DNA from: Microbotryomycetes sp. JL201
Lineage: Eukaryota; Basidiomycota; Microbotryomycetes
Length of the DNA: 64,000 bases
Direction: 5' to 3'
NCBI GenBank assembly: GCA_033819885.1
Contig: JAQYUZ010000010.1
Coordinates: 124,001 to 188,000, forward strand
The notes under the pieces are model-generated. The model was not told the DNA's origin. It saw only the letters and a program-made list of their open reading frames with translations, and did no database searches. The position numbers and the translations under genes were made by a program. Below, in pieces: positions 11,907 to 22,538 of this stretch (its first letter is position 1; every line of letters starts with the position of its first letter).

Positions 11907-12667
11907 GGCGTGTCAGCTCGCGTTTGGCTGTAGGACGCGCGACGGGGCCCGAGCAGCGACTTTTGTGAGGCCAAAAGACGCCGGCGCGGCGCCCGCTAGA
12001 AACGCGAGTGCAGACAGGGGGAGGGCGATGCGGGCGTACGCAGGTGCCATGGCCGCACGGGCGGCGGCGGGTGGTCAAAATTGCACGTGTCAACTTGAGC
12101 GGGGTCCGCGCGCGCGGAGGACGCGGCCCGGCGAGCAATGAGCGAATCGACCAAGGCAGCCAGGCGCGGGACGAAGCGGGCGACCAAGCTAGCTAGAGCC
12201 AGTGTAAATCTCGATTCAGGGCGCTGAGGCCCTTGTTGCATTCATGTTGTGACGGACGACGTCCGTGCACCGCTGTATGGGTGCGGTGACGCGCTGCAGA
12301 GCCGCCGAGACAAGGCGGCGACGCCACCTGCTCCACGCCCCAGCCAAGGTATTTGCAGCTGAGTCACACACGCCAAAAGAATTGACTAGCTTAATCAATG
12401 CTTTCAGCAAGTCCGAGGCCCACTCTGACGGATACCTCCGCTTCAACACGGCGCATAGACGCAGCGGACGCCCTTGCAACAACTCGCTGCCTGTGAGCCG
12501 CATCCACGGCCGCTGTCCGTTCAAGTGTAGCGCCAAGTTGATTCAAATAGTGCTACTGTTTGACTTGCTCCAAAATCTGACCCAGCCTCATGGCAGTCAC
12601 ATGACCGGCATGCGACTGCCGAGCGGTTCGCTGCGGATTGTCCTTCTGCTTCGACAGTTTGACCCCC
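11907..12667. other. Divergent intergenic region between BDF1 and the thioesterase gene
   Basis: About 760 bases, GC-rich next to BDF1 and less so towards the thioesterase. Frames through it are Ala/Arg-rich and look like chance frames. It probably contains both promoters and 5' UTRs. An upstream ATG at 12638, in frame with the thioesterase start, is possible. Confidence 0.5.
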
Positions 12668-13585
12668 ATGTCGGCGTGCAGATCTTTTGTCAGCAAGGTC
12701 TGGGAGTCGTTCAGGGCAACCCGTGGTCATGATTTCACGTCATTCGGTCACTTAAAGGTGCTAGACGCAACACCGGGCGTGGTCAAGGCTTCGATGGTTG
12801 TCAAAGACCATCAAGGTCCGTCTTGTATTGTACTTGAGGTTACATACACTGCTATGTGAACAAACTTGACTCATACCGCTTTCTCGGCAGTCAACCGGTT
12901 GGGCGTGAGTGTCGGCGGAAGGGAGCCGCGGGGACTGACTTCTCTAAATGACCAGACTAGTCTGTTGCTGATCGCGTATGCTCTCAACTAGTCTTTGCAC
13001 GGTGGAGTCACTGCTTCACTCGTCGACACTTGCGGCTCACTCGCACTCTCGTCGAAAGGCTTGTGGATGACTGGCGTTTCGACAGACATTGGCGTCACGC
13101 GAGTCGACGGATCTTCTTGAGCTCGCATGATGGTCCATTCTGACGTCCTCAAGCTCAACAGATACGTCCGAGCCGCTCAACTTGGTGAAGAGATCAATAT
13201 CAGGTCCGAAGTCGTCGGTCAAGGTACGCTTGATTGAATGCACGCGATCACAGAAGCTGAGTCGACTGTGCTCGCGGGTCAGGGAAAACTCTGGCATACA
13301 CTCGTATCGAGGTCACATCGGCGAACACGGGTAAACTGCTGGCATTCGGTACGCCGTCTCTTTTCCTTCGCAACGATGACGGTGGCGGCGAACGGTTCGC
13401 CATCTCATGACCAATTCCTGTCTGCCGTAGCTCGCACGGACATTCTGGAGACTGACAAGTCTAACTGCGCGATGTGTACCGCAGGCAGTCACACGAAGTT
13501 CATCCAGCTGGCTCTCGCAGGCAAGGACAATGTCAAGTTCAGCGAAGATGGCGCGCGAATCACAGAAGGCAAAGAGCCTCAATAG
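12668..13585 (+). CDS. Hotdog-fold acyl-CoA thioesterase, ACOT13/THEM2-like
   Basis: No long frame exists here; the gene appears only after splicing six exons: 12668-12815, 12891-12904, 12992-13093, 13154-13223, 13283-13348 and 13485-13585. The sum is 501 nt, or 166 residues plus stop, the usual size of this family. The joined protein reads VKDHQVNRLG, SLHGGVTASLVDT, GVSTDIG, YVRAAQLGEEINIRSEVVGQ, GKTLAYTRIEV and LLAFGSHTKFIQLA. This follows the ACOT13 pattern of N-RLG-LHGG, D as the catalytic acid, A-LGE, GKTLA and G-HTK. Such enzymes hydrolyse medium- and long-chain acyl-CoA, often in mitochondria. The second exon is only 14 nt. The third intron boundary is the least certain: GGC|GTCACG gives one residue more than the mammalian enzyme. 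Confidence 0.82.
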
Positions 13586-13910
13586 CTGCACAATGGTAGC
13601 AAATGATGTAGTAATTCACCTTTGTGCATGCTTGTCGTCCGCTGCTCCTTGCGACTTTTTTGCATCTGCAAACTAATGTGTGTTAATCACAATTGGTGGT
13701 CTTTCAAAGCAGGGCGCCATACGGTCTTTTGCGCGCCCACTCCCGCCTCGCGCGTCTATTCCCCGCCACGCGGATCGGCAAAGTCATACTAAATCCAAGT
13801 CGAGCACACTTTACTGTCGTTGCTCCATTCCCCCGCTTGGTCGACTGTCGCCACGCCAACCACCTGCGCCGTCTTCTGTCCGCGTAACAGCGCCGCACCC
13901 TCAGCACACG
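13586..13910. other. Upstream region of the TBP gene
   Basis: About 325 bases between the thioesterase stop and the TBP start. No frame is supported. It should contain the TBP promoter and leader. Confidence 0.5.
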
Positions 13911-15194
13911 ATGTCCGGACTCGTGCTGCCGTCCAACGGTGGTACATCAAAGCCTCAGGGGAATGGCTTGTCTCTGCCTGGCAAGGTGCAGGATGGCTCG
14001 ACCGCGGCGGGGGCGTCATCCGAGTCAGCATCGGCCGGCGCCGCAACAGGGAAGAAGGAGCAGGACCAAGGCGCCGTCATCCCTGGTGTTCATGGAATAG
14101 TGCCGACGCTACAGTAAGTCGTCGGCCACGTGTTCTCTAGCGCCGCGTGATGCGGCCGCTGCGAGGGCGCGGGCGCCCTCGCGTGACCTGCAATAGCGGC
14201 GGCAGCATTCATGGCTACATGCTCCTGCTGTTGTCAACTTGTGTCGGGGGGTCGTCGTTGTCCTTGTCTTGGGCACGGCGAGCTCACGCCTTCGATGACA
14301 TTCGGTGCTGACCTGCGTCCCCACTGCGCGCGCCATCAAAAGAAACATCGTCGCGACAGTCAATCTCGACTGCAGGTTGGATCTCAAGACAATCGCGCTG
14401 CACGCTCGCAATGCAGAGTACAACCCGAAAGTATGTCTTATGGCTTAGCCAGCTCGCTCTCGCTGCTTCAAGCGTTGACGCTTGCTGGTTTCGTACCTGA
14501 AACCACACAAAAGCGTTTTGCGGCCGTCATCATGCGTATTCGAGAACCAAAGACCACGGCGCTCGTTTTTGCTTCGGGCAAGGTGGTCGTCACAGGAGCA
14601 AAGTCGGAAGACGATTCAAGGTTGGCAGCACGGAAGTATGCGCGCATCATTCAGAAACTCGGATTTGAGGCCAAGTTTCAGGACTTCAAGATTCAAAATA
14701 TCGTCGGCAGCGTATGTGACAAGTGCTCGGCTGGCCATCGGCGTCCGTGCATTGACGGGCTTTTGTGTTTGCAGTGTGATGTCAAGTTCCCCATTCGCTT
14801 GGAGGGCCTGGCATACGCTCACGGAGTGAGCTTTTGCGCTGCCATTGTAAACCTTTGGGCTGGGTGCTGACGCTATTTGCGCGATGTGCAGCATTTCAGC
14901 TCGTACGAGCCAGAACTGTTCCCGGGTCTTATCTACCGCATGGTCAAGCCAAAAGGTACGTCTGCTTCTGTCACGAGACAATTTCTGCGGTACTGACTTT
15001 GCACCCGCGCCAGTTGTGCTTCTTATCTTTGTCTCAGGTGCGCTCTTGCCAGATGGCTCGATGTCTGACGCGACCTCAGGGCTGAATTTTACTGTACAGG
15101 CAAGATCGTGTTGACCGGTGCCAAATTCCGAGAAGAGATTTACACGGCGTTTGCCAACATCTACCCCGTATTGGCCGACTTCCGCAAGACATGA
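13911..15194 (+). CDS. SPT15: TATA-box-binding protein (TBP)
   Basis: TBP binds the TATA element as part of TFIID and nucleates all three RNA polymerase pre-initiation complexes. A variable Gly/Ser/Ala-rich leader of about 65 residues is followed by the two-repeat core: [20 protein letters not shown], then [41 protein letters not shown] and [12 protein letters not shown]. The second repeat is [34 protein letters not shown] and [16 protein letters not shown]. Exons read as 13911-14113, 14343-14430, 14514-14711, 14775-14825, 14892-14955, 15014-15037 and 15100-15194. The 24-nt exon 15014-15037 encodes VLLIFVS, a core strand of repeat 2. The stop follows FRKT as in other fungi. The intron-derived long frames in this region are shadows. 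Confidence 0.95.
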
Positions 15195-15806
15195 TTGAGC
15201 CGTGTGTGCTCGCCGCCTGTGCGCACCGTACGTCTTGTGCACACAGCCTTGACTTGATCAGACCTCGAGGTCTCACCCTGCATGATTGTTGTCTTTCCTC
15301 AGAGTCGACGACTCTTGTATTTGTTTTGCGTGCTCCGATACCCTGTGGCCTTTTTTTTTTGTGATCACGGTCCAACGCCGTCGAATCCTTGTTTCCACCA
15401 GTTTTTCTGTTCTACAACCAAACATCCAATTTCGAAAGATGACTCAACAAAGCGTTGCATTTGAAAACCAATCTACTTTCGACTCGCCTAAAGAAACGTT
15501 GAAATTCAGAATCAGACTCTGCTCTACTCTTTGTCTAGTTCGGAAAACTTGTTTGCTTTGCGTTCTGAAGGTTCTTCTCTGTCAATGAGAAATGGCAAAA
15601 GCAGAAATGCAAGCACGATCTCAGACCATGCAGCGGGCGCGGTGCGCGAAAAAAAAAAGGGGGGAGTGAGGATTGCAAATTGCTTCTGCTCGAAATAATA
15701 CAACGTCTTTGAAAACGTCTTCTTTTGTGCATGCTGAACAATTGTGATCAGATATACTCTGATACAGGGAGTAAGGGGTGTGCGAGCTCAGAGACACTGG
15801 GCCTTA
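15195..15806. other. Convergent spacer between TBP and GrpE
   Basis: About 610 bases with no supported gene. It is AT-rich compared with the coding DNA and contains a T10 run near 15350 and an A-rich run near 15650. These fit 3' UTR and polyadenylation sequences of the two converging genes. Confidence 0.5.
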
Positions 15807-16772
15807 TTACTCTTGCTTGAGGACGACGCCAACCTTTGCTGGGCGCAGTAGGCGGTCCTTGATCATGTCTGCGCGTTCAAATTCAGTGAATTGCGAGAGA
15901 GAGAGGTAGCGGGCGAGGTCGAGGCGAGGTCGACGGACGCCCCACAGCCACAACGCGGATACTCACATCCGATTTCTTGGCATTCGAGGACCGATCCAGG
16001 TTCCTTGCCTGGCACTGGCGCCTGGAACAATGCTTCGTGTTTGTTGGGGTCGAATTGTTCGCCTGTTGGGTCGAACGCGACAACGCCGTGGCGCTTGAGC
16101 ACCTTGTCCAATTCTTTCTTTGTCAGGCTGACGCCCTCGTGCAACGACACCAAATCCTTGTTAGCCTCTTGCGCTTTAAGCGTGGCTTCGGGGATAGATT
16201 TCAGTGCGAGCTCGATAATGTCAATTGACGAGATCAAGTCTTTGGCGAAGGCCGACAAAGCAAAGTCGCGTGCCTGCTGCTTCTCGACCGTTGACCGCTT
16301 TTGCAAGTTTTCAAAGTCTGCCAATCCTCTCAAGCGCGCATCCTGATCGAAGACGGACAGAATGTGTCAGAGCGCAGATGACTGAGAGCGTACAACGGAT
16401 TACGGAAAAGTAGCCGACGGGTTGACGGCGGCCTGTCGTGTGACTCACCTTGAGCTCTGCGATTGTCTTTGCGTTCTCTTCAACTTTTTTCTCTAGTTCT
16501 GCCAGCTTTGATGCCATTGCATCTTGTTGTTGTTGTCCTTCTGCTGCAGGTGGTGATTGTTGCGGTTGCTCGGCCGACGCCGGCTCGGCGCTGTACCATC
16601 GCACTCGCTGCCGCCTCGCGAGCAGAGTGGCCGAGGGAGCAGCTACTCGTTGAGCTGCTGCTAGCCGTGTGGACGTCGAAGCCGCCTGGCGAACGATATT
16701 TTGCGTGGCGCGGAGCATAATTGAAGGAAGCAAAGGCATACTAGCCCTGTTTCGAAAGACCAATAGATTCAA
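15807..16772 (-). CDS. MGE1: Mitochondrial GrpE nucleotide exchange factor (MGE1)
   Basis: GrpE releases ADP from mitochondrial Hsp70 in protein import and folding. The N-terminus is a basic presequence (RNRASMPLL, then ending near RRQRVRWYS), followed by a Gln-rich linker and a coiled coil (MASKLAELEKKVEENAKTIAEL). After an intron comes the family core RGLADFENLQKRS, FAKDLISSIDIIELAL, then a beta domain with HGVVAFDPTGEQFDPNKHEALF. The last exon completes EIGYMIKDRLLRPAKVGVVL and the stop at 15807. Two introns are seen. A start at the in-frame Met 12 codons later (16739) would shorten the presequence. It is divergent from SEC20 across about 220 bases. Confidence 0.93.
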
Positions 16773-16990
16773 TTTCTAATCGCCTTTGAGACGAGTGCTC
16801 GCACACACGCTTACCTTTGATCCCCACAAAGACGACCATTCCCCCATCTCACAAGAGCTCCTCGGACACCTACAGGCGTTGCAAGTTGCGACAATTGTGC
16901 AAACACGTCAACGAACAGGCTCAGTCGCAGGATCCGCCGACGTCAGCACCAGACTGACGTCGAAAGCCGGCCTGACGACGCGTAACAACA

Positions 16991-19900
16991 ATGCCTCCGC
17001 CAGCTCACACGCCTCAAGCAGCTCCACGCGAACCTGCACCGCCGCCTACGTTGCCTCAAGAGCTCTTAGCGCTCGTCGCGAGCTTGACGAGGCGGTTGAC
17101 AGACTTGGAACAGCATCAGATCCCTCAACTGGCGCAATGCAAAGGACCGTTAACTTTGCACGAACAACTGGCTGCAGAAGTCAGGCAAGAAATGACGGGC
17201 ATGCGCAAGGACGTCGAGGTGAGCGACATGCGGATGCCAAATATCGGCGAACCAGTGGCTGAACATGCATTCTTTGCAATTTGACAGGAACTTAAACTCC
17301 AAGTGGATGACCTCGACAAGGCGCGAGACAGGAGGGCAGGAGCAGATCACGTTGTGGCGATTCAACTCCGAGTCGAAACGTCAGTCGCTGCAAGTGAACA
17401 TGACATGATCCCATTTGCTGATCATTGCATCGTTTGTCGAATCGACAGGGTTACCAAGCAGTACAGGCAGGCAGTCATTGCATCGAAAAAGCTCATCGAC
17501 GCCAGTGGCGTCTTGTCAGCCAGGGACGAATTGTTTTCATCAGCGGCAAAAGCCGGCGCACAAGAAGTCGGCAAAGGTCTAGGTGGGATTGCTAGATCCA
17601 GCTCGACTCGCGGGGCCAACGGCGATAAAGGACCGTCTTCAGGGTCAGTGCTGTCGGAAAGACGCCGGCTTAGGTTCTGACGTCGATTTGTTGCCCGATA
17701 GGCAAGGAGAGGACGATGCCTTAATGTCTGCAACGTCGGATGTGACGGAAGGTCTGCGGCGAACTCTACAACTGATGCAGCAGGAAGTCGACCGGTCAAT
17801 GATGTCAAACGAGATGCTTGGTCAGTTGATTCGCTGCCTAGTTCTGAGGCTCGCACTGAATCTGCATCTTCAACAATTTCAACAACAATAAGTCTCGCAA
17901 ACAAAGACGATGCAAATGACTTCAGATCAGTACTCTGTCCTTGGTACAGTGCTAAACACTTCGAAAGCGTTGATCACTGCTCTCGAACGTGCCGACTTGC
18001 TCGATCGGCTCATATTGCTCGCTGCAATGCTTTTATTTGGTCTCGTGTGCGCTTGGATTTTCAAGAGACGAGTTGTCAACAGGGGCATTCGAGTCGCAAC
18101 CGCCTTGTCGCATGCGCTCTCCCGTGGAGAAGGTCGAAAAGTCGTCGCAGAAGCGGTTGAAGACGTCAAGCACGATCTGCGACAAGCGGTCAAAAGCGCG
18201 TCGGAAGGGATCAGGAGCGATGCGACGCAGGCGGCCGTCGTGGTTACGAGCGTCGTTGCTAGCGCGGTCCATGCTGCGAAAACTGCTGTCGTTTCGCAGC
18301 GCGAGGAACGATCCCAACGAGTTTCTCAACGATTGCAAGGTAGGGAAGCGACGAGTGGCAATGACGCGGTTGGAGACGGGTCGATCCTTGACAAGATTGT
18401 CGAGCGAGTACCCGGTACCGAGGACGTGGTCAACGATTGGTTCGGTGAAGGGCCTTCGAAGAGCAATCATGATCAATATGAACACACAATCCTGGAACGT
18501 TCGGGAGAGGCAGGTCGATCCGAGACTGTGCTCGACAAGATTAAGGAACGAGTTCCGGGCGCACATGACATTGTTGACGATTGGTTTGGCGATGAAGAAC
18601 CAGAAGAGCCAGAGTCCCAGGCTCAAGGATCGGCAGACTCCCAAATTGTCGCTTCGGAGCCAGAGGCATACACGGATGAAGTCATTGGAGCCGATTCAAT
18701 GCCCCGGATTGTCGCGGAGCTTTATCAGAACGCCACCTCACCTTCAGAGCCAGACGATGAGGTGCAGCGTGATCCAGAAGCGATAGAGAGCATCATCAGT
18801 ATTGCTGAGAGCGGTCTCGTCCTTGACGAGCAAGCTGTCGAGACGGGATCGGCCACAATGAGCAGCACCTCGACACTGGCTGAAACTCCGGAGCCAACAG
18901 CTACGACGGCGACTACAAAGTCGACAACTTCGGCTGTGTCGCAGGCAGAGCAGGTATCAGGTTTGATTGAGAGTAACAGTCGGGCAGAGCGGGATACCTC
19001 TGTCGTTTTTTCGACGAGTGAAAATGTGCCATCGGAATATCCGGCTCCGCCATCAGCCAGTGTACCAGAGCCAGCTCCGACGGCGGAGGTTCCTCTTGCA
19101 CCAACACCTGCACCTTCAGAAACCGCTGTTGCAGAGATAGCAGTCGAAGACTCTGAGTTAGACGTCCCACAATCAGCAGCGCCGCCAGAAGAGCCTTCTC
19201 CAGATCACATTGCCATGGCGACAGCCTCCTCGGATAACGTTATCGACCCCCGTATAGTGTCTAACGATATGCCGGCGACAGAGCCAACTCGAACCACGAC
19301 GCCAAGCTCGAACCAGGAGAATGATGGAGGCCTGGAGGAGGCCAATGTCGGTCCGTCACCGACACAAAGTGCTGCGGCTGAACCTGCGCCTGAATCCAAC
19401 CTCGCTGACTTACAAGATGAAGCTCGGACTGACGAAGAGCGAGAGGATGACAACGAATCGCCAGACGCGCAACCTGTCGCAACCGCGATCTCGGAGATTA
19501 CAGGTCCTGTTTTCGAGACCGAGCCTTCGGAGGCAGTCGAAACTATGTTCACTTATGGCTCTTTCGGCTCTGATGACGAGACGTTGCCCGAGGGGGTCCA
19601 AGCGGAATCTATCGTGACGGTCTTTGACGGCTCGACTCCAACCCATGCGACGCGGAATGCTGAAGATGACACCGTCTTCACGCCGAAGCCTTTCAGGCCT
19701 GCGGTGCCGGATTTGGAAGATCGTCAGGCAATCATTGACGAAAATTGGGTCGAGAGGGATGTCGAGATGGATGTCGGAGGAGAACGGCGTGAGGATGCGG
19801 CGGCATCAGATATCGGAGCGGCACCGGAGGACGAAGCGACCTCGGATGACGGAGTGGCACCAGACGATGCAGCGGCTCCAGACGCCGGAGCGGCAGCAGA

Positions 19901-20906
19901 CGACGGAGCGGTGCCAGACAGCATCCAGTCGTTTGCCCCTCTTGAGGACGATGCATCGGACGAGCAGGACAGAACCCAAGACGAAGATGGCTTGACTGAT
20001 GTCACCAAAGACAAGCCAGTGCCAATCTCTCAGGTTGAAACTGCCGAAGCCAACCAGCCAGTCGCCAGAACCTCGGACTACGTCAAAGCTGGCGCTGATG
20101 TTGCTGATCCGGTGCCAGAGACTGCTTACGATGACGTCGTTCGGCATTTAGAGCGTGACGAATACATTGAACCTCCGGACGAGCCCGAGCCCTTCACTGT
20201 CAACAGTATCGAAGAGCTGGGCGCAGAGTATGACGAGGACGTTTTGGAGCATATTGCAACTCGGATCGACCAGGAGCAAGCTTTGGAGGAGGAGAATGAA
20301 GAAGAGGAGGAGGAGACTGAGGAAGATCCGATAGTCTCGACAGTGCAGGACGATTCGGATGTGGGGACGACAGTGACCACCGTCTTCAAGACAGCCACGG
20401 CTACGGAGACAACGACAATCGAGTTGCCAATGGAGACAGCACCAACTGTTGCAGACGAACAGAATTCGATTGCAAGAGAGGATGTCGCTGCAGATCTTTC
20501 GGACGTCGAGGCTCTCGAATCGGAATCATTCGAAGGCGTCAATGATCCTGACGGCGTCACCATGCCAGCTGTTGAGGAGCCGTTGAATCAAGTGGTCCTT
20601 CCGATAGAGGACGAAGCCGAGGACATCGTTGATGTCTACTACGAGCCTGTGCCTATCCCAGATAGCGAGCTCGAGTATGTGGACCAACCGGCTGTTCAAG
20701 AGGACGAGGAGGAAATGGATCACGATTCGGTGGTGGGAACGCCCGCGAGTACCGCGACAGCAAGTGCTTTCGAAGATGCCGATGAGCCTGACGAGGTTTC
20801 CCCTCGCGGGATTGAGCAAGATGAGACTCTCGCTGGGACACGAGCGAGCCACGATGAAGATAGCTACACAAGCCAGGACTCTGATAGAGCTAGAGACGAA
20901 TTGTGA
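16991..20906 (+). CDS. SEC20: SNARE protein SEC20 with a very long acidic C-terminal tail ending in RDEL
   Basis: SEC20 is a Qb SNARE for retrograde Golgi-to-ER traffic. The cytosolic part has a Pro-rich start, coiled-coil segments and the Sec20 core SATSDVTEGLRRTLQLMQQE, DRSMMSNEML, then SDQYSVLGTVLNTSKALITAL and a hydrophobic membrane anchor LILLAAMLLFGLVCAWIF followed by KRR. Several short introns lie before 17892; the rest is one open exon. After the anchor about 940 residues remain, extremely acidic and Ser/Thr/Glu-rich, in the position that is lumenal in yeast Sec20. The protein ends DRARDEL, a K/H/RDEL-type ER retrieval signal, as yeast Sec20 ends in HDEL. Total length near 1,250 residues is about three times the yeast protein. 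The tail has a duplicated LDKI-ERVPG-D-V-DWFG unit and Ala/Asp-rich short repeats. Confidence 0.88.
18381..18593 (+). repeat. Duplicated LDKI-ERVPG-DWFG unit in the SEC20 tail
   Basis: Two copies of a roughly 25-residue segment, about 145 bases apart: LDKIVERVPGTEDVVNDWFG and LDKIKERVPGAHDIVDDWFG. They differ at a handful of positions, consistent with an internal tandem duplication that has diverged. Confidence 0.85.
19797..19920 (+). repeat. Short degenerate repeats coding Ala/Asp/Glu-rich units
   Basis: Degenerate repeats of 15-18 nt built on a GCGGCxCCAGACGAC-like motif encode units such as GAAPEDEA, GVAPDDAA and GAAADDGA within the SEC20 tail. Confidence 0.7.
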
Positions 20907-21011
20907 ATTGACAGCAAATGTTGGTGAACTCGAAACAAGATCCGAGTTAACAATTGACTATATACAATGCGACAAGCTGTGGGTATCTTGAAATCACACT
21001 AGGCTTAGCTG

Positions 21012-21636
21012 TCAGGCTGCGAATCGCCTCATCTGATGGTCATCAAGAATGTCGGCTTCAACGATGCGCGTCGCATGTTGAATCTGTAGGGCGAGATTAG
21101 TTGTGTGGCGACTCTAGCTCGAAATCAAAGTACAGTTTTGCTTGCCTTTGTGACGGGGTCCACGTGCTCGACGGGCTCGACTTTGAGAACTGTCGGTACT
21201 CTTTCTACATTGAAGGGCGTTTGGCGCCATGGGTTTTCTGGCCTGTTCCACCTGCACACGAACCCGAGATGCCGTCGTTATTACCCACCTTATGCGTGCC
21301 GAAAGACAAGTGCATCCGCTTACTCGTCTCTGCTGCCTACGTGTATTGTCGTGCTCTCGAGAGGTTTGATGTAATTTGAAATGTACGGCTGAGCGTTTTC
21401 ACAGTCTCTGCGGGAACCGAGCGCCGAACCGAGTGTCAACGAGACGAAAGCATGAGCGTGGGCAGCGAGTGTGTGCGAGCGTCGAATTGAGCTCGATCGA
21501 AGCATTTCACTGACCTGCACCATGGTCGTCCTCGCTCGTAACTCGCCATGAATATGAGATAGTGCGGCCTCGTCGAGTGCGCCTGCACGTCTTGAAACAC
21601 GCTGTCGTGCGTCGCCTGCTCGCTTGCAGAACTCAT
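21012..21636 (-). CDS. TXNDC17/Clot-like thioredoxin-domain protein
   Basis: The spliced protein reads HYLIFMASYERGRPWCRDCENAQPYI, then a strand ending VGSRDEW, then NPWRQTPFNVERVPTVLKV, and finally TRIVEADILDD before the stop. This is the layout of the TXNDC17/Clot (DUF953) thioredoxin family: a Phe/Phe-like strand, WCxDC active site, VGDR-like strand, and VPTL with the cis-Pro. Members reduce disulphides of specific cytosolic partners. The WC-RDC active site is itself interrupted by an intron (AG|GTCAGT ... CCGCAG|A). The last intron (21084-21145) has a GC donor, AAG|GCAAGC. The Met at 21636 begins MSSASEQATHDSVF; longer upstream frames lack family similarity. The 3' end lies about 105 bases from SEC20's stop, convergent. 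Confidence 0.8.
21084..21145 (-). other. GC-AG intron in the TXNDC17-like gene
   Basis: A 62-nt intron with donor AAG|GCAAGC and acceptor CCCTACAG. Phase 0 joining gives PVTKIQHATRIVEADILDD, the expected family C-terminus. Reading through instead gives unrelated sequence. Confidence 0.7.
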
Positions 21637-21859
21637 GGCTTGTCGTTCAGCACCTTTATGGTATGTAGCTTGCTCGTCGAGCGTAGCCTTTTTCGAATGC
21701 GACCGAATCTGACGAGCGATAGTCTTGGTATGACGAATCGCCTGGCTCGGGCCGGAGCCGCAGTGTTTTTCAAAGCTTTCCAACGGATTTCTAATACGGT
21801 TCACTCGTGCTCATAACCCAATCCCTATGGCTACTGGTTGGTCAAGGTTACAGTACAGT

Positions 21860-22538
21860 TTATCGGTTGATCTTGTCTTTGTGAAACAAGCCTGCGGCAG
21901 TGAACAGGGTGGGACGTCAGCAAAAGAATGTCCTGCGACCCTCATCAGCTCGTCTCGCGCATGACTTGCCTGGGATCTCGGGCATCCAGCTTGCGCGCTC
22001 GCCACAGAAAAACTCGCCTTTTGGGTTGACCTTTTCATACTCGTCGAAAGTGCCCCAATTGAGATATCGAAATTCGTCTTTAGCGCGTTCCTGTAACTAT
22101 GCCGTTAGTCTTTGCTGTGCAGTCTTCGCCAACCGTAGACGCACGGCAAATTCAAGGATACAGGTGCCGCAAGTATCGCAAAACTCGCGCGTCAACTCTG
22201 CCTCGCCCTCGTGGTGGCTGACGTGCTTCTTTGTCTCCCCTTTCGTTATCTTGAAGGAAGATAGCGGCGTCTTTGTAGTCGTTCCAAACGGACCTCCAAA
22301 GAAGCGCTAAAAATCAACTTCCATCAGTTCGCATTTCACATGCTTGTGATCAGTGCAAACGTACTTTGCAGCTCTGAAGCGGTCAATCTCTGTTAGCCAA
22401 AAATAAAAGTAACGAGTTGGGCTCCACATGTCTGCTCACGCGACAGTGACACAAGCTCGTTCGCAATTCATCCACACTGTCAACCGTGACGGAGAATTGG
22501 ATGCCGTCGCAGTAGCACCTTCCCGTCAAGGTCACCAT
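21860..22538 (-). CDS. GFA/CENP-V-type zinc-binding protein
   Basis: The GFA (glutathione-dependent formaldehyde-activating, DUF636) fold binds zinc through spaced cysteines. Visible here: GRCYCDGIQFSV (C-x-C), LCHCRSCKRFFGGPFG (C-x-C-x2-C after splicing) and EFCDTCGTCI (third Cys cluster), followed by LNWGTFDEYEKVNPKGEFF and a final exon GLFHKDKINR. The core size, about 150 residues, is that of the family. Substrates of the fungal members are mostly unknown. SCK is encoded by a 9-nt exon at 22365-22373 flanked by proper AG and GT; without it one zinc-ligand cysteine would be missing. The start is taken at the Met 27 residues into the open frame (MVTLTGRCYC); an extended start at 22619 is possible. 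Confidence 0.82.
22365..22373 (-). other. 9-nt microexon in the GFA-family gene
   Basis: AGCTGCAAA, preceded by acceptor GCTTCAG and followed by donor GTACGT. Phase 0 on both sides. It supplies Ser-Cys-Lys and so completes the CHC..C zinc motif followed by RFFGGPFG from the next exon (start 22306). Confidence 0.75.

Noticed and set aside
11458-12141. 227-codon plus-strand frame opposite BDF1
   Set aside because: Antisense shadow of the Ala/Pro/Ser-rich BDF1 leader; it is almost only Ala, Gly and Ser and has no domain.
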